Part shown: in pieces, positions 4,523-5,257 of the stretch | How the letters are laid out: each line of letters begins with the position of its first letter | Position numbering within the stretch: the first letter of the stretch is position 1 | Origin: an uncultured Roseburia sp. | GTDB lineage: Bacteria > Bacillota > Clostridia > Lachnospirales > Lachnospiraceae | Direction: 5' to 3' | NCBI GenBank assembly: GCA_945928585.1 | Contig: CAMENQ010000182.1 | Location: 1-5,257 of the forward strand | Length of the DNA: 5,257 bases | The notes under the pieces: generated by a model | Told to the model about the DNA's origin: nothing | Databases searched by the model: none | The model's input: the letters and a program-made list of their open reading frames with translations, nothing else | Program-made: the position numbers and the translations under genes

Positions 4523-5257
4523 TTATGCTTCTTCTGGAGCTTCCTGCGGTGTTCCTTCTTCGACTGCTCCTGTAATCTCCTGTGGTGTTTCTTCCTCAGC
4601 TGCTCCTAAAGCTTCCTGTGGTGTTCCTTCTTCGACTGCTCCTGTAGTCTCCTGTGGTGTTTCTTCTTCGACTACTCCTGTAGTCTCCTGTGGTGTTCCT
4701 TCCTCAGCTGCTCCTGTTACTTCCTGTGGTGTTTCTTCCTCAGTTGTTCCTGTAGACTCTTGTGATGTTTCTTCCTCAGCTGTTCCTGTAGTCTCCTGTA
4801 GTGTTCCTTCTTCAGTTGTTCCTGTAGACTCTTGTGATGTTTCTTCCTCAGTTGCTCCTGTTACTTCCTGTGGTGTCTCTTCTGTTGTCTCTTTTGTCTC
4901 TTCTTCTGTACCAGTTTCAACTTTCCTATAATCTTCCGGATTGCTTATCATAATTTCATATTGATTAGTATTTTCATCAATTGTTCCATTTCCATCTTTA
5001 TCTAGTTTAAGAATTATAATTTTCATATGATTAACGTCTTTATCTACTGTTTCTTCAGATTCGTTAAACTTAAACGCCATCTGTAACTGTACATTGTCAA
5101 TTTGGAACATACTAGCTCCAGCTCGCTCATTAATTCCAGTATCAGAAATATCAAACAATTTTTCACCGTAAAGAGTAAAGCCGTAAACTCCATTATTGCT
5201 TTCGTAAGAATACTCACCTTCCTGACATTCACCATCTGCATTTATAACCTTAAAATG
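4523..5257 (-). CDS. Repeat-tailed acidic protein, N-terminus beyond the window
   Basis: I do not recognise the family. The frame is open from the right edge (5257) to TAA at 4523-4525, giving 244 visible residues with no convincing start inside the window; a TTG at 5158 lies mid-frame with open coding before it. Residues 1-113 are a mixed beta-like region (segments SNNGVYGFTLYGEKLFDIS and FQIDNVQLQMAFKFNESEE). Then comes a calcium-loop-like LDKDGNGTIDEN (85-96), which has Asp at 1, 3 and 9 but Thr at position 12 where EF-hands and dockerins have an acidic residue. Residues about 124-244 are ten 12-residue repeats of the type A-x-E-E-(E/G)-T-P-Q-E-x-T-G, strongly acidic and probably disordered. 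There is no LPxTG motif or C-terminal membrane segment. A surface or secreted protein is plausible but cannot be shown without the N-terminus. Confidence 0.8.
   Translation of the reverse strand, partial: HFKVINADGECQEGEYSYESNNGVYGFTLYGEKLFDISDTGINERAGASMFQIDNVQLQMAFKFNESEETVDKDVNHMKIIILKLDKDGNGTIDENTNQYEIMISNPEDYRKVETGTEEETKETTEETPQEVTGATEEETSQESTGTTEEGTLQETTGTAEEETSQESTGTTEEETPQEVTGAAEEGTPQETTGVVEEETPQETTGAVEEGTPQEALGAAEEETPQEITGAVEEGTPQEAPEEA
4526..4888 (-). repeat. Tandem 36-nt coding repeats with a 72-nt higher-order period
   Basis: About ten 12-codon units encode the Thr/Glu/Pro/Gln tail. Units often alternate between EEET and EEGT, giving a 24-residue super-unit. At DNA level a 39-bp stretch at 4741-4779 recurs exactly at 4813-4851, and a 27-bp stretch at 4548-4574 recurs at 4620-4646, both 72 bp apart. 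This indicates recent duplication in 72-nt steps. Such arrays commonly vary in copy number between strains. Confidence 0.9.

Noticed and set aside
4523..5158. A complete gene starting at the TTG at 5158
   Set aside because: The frame stays open and protein-like up to the window edge, and no good ribosome site precedes 5158.

Overview
The window looks like chromosomal accessory DNA from a low-GC Firmicute, most likely a member of the Clostridia and plausibly Lachnospiraceae. The support is the AT-rich intergenic DNA, the sigma-A style promoters, a tRNA-Pro without an encoded CCA, and the style of the Phd/YefM-RelE/ParE pair and the DUF234 ATPase. The genus cannot be named from this sequence alone.

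Layout, left to right. (1) An AT-rich stretch of about 350 bp leads into a MocR/PdxR-type regulator (GntR winged helix fused to an aminotransferase-fold domain, PLP lysine present) on the plus strand. (2) A tRNA-Pro(CGG) follows, with a near-consensus promoter and a strong intrinsic terminator. (3) A non-coding stretch (about 1924-2157) carries two tandem 41-bp units. Each is an inverted repeat built on TACATACTAA / TTAGTATGTA with exactly 19 bp between the arms. (4) On the minus strand lies an intact AAA+ ATPase of the ATPase_2-DUF234 family, with Walker A and B, a winged helix and a PD-(D/E)XK-like C-terminus. Its promoter is overlapped by a 13+13 bp palindrome. (5) A type II toxin-antitoxin pair on the plus strand has both members damaged: the antitoxin has an in-frame TGA after its DNA-binding half, and the toxin loses its last strand through a one-base slip next to an A6 run. 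(6) A bidirectional terminator separates the pair from (7) the 3' part of a minus-strand gene that runs off the right edge. Its product ends in a very acidic tail of about ten 12-residue T/E/P/Q repeats, whose DNA shows a 36/72-nt period.

The genes do not form one pathway. The regulator and tRNA look like ordinary genes. The ATPase, repeat units and decayed toxin-antitoxin pair look like an accessory island. The most notable points are the CATACTAA-type motif on both sides of the ATPase gene (12-mer CATACTAAAATG at 2085 and 3807) and the double lesion in the toxin-antitoxin module. I see no insertion sequence, CRISPR array or clearly new multi-gene system. The ATPase with its flanking palindromic repeats is the best candidate for something undescribed.
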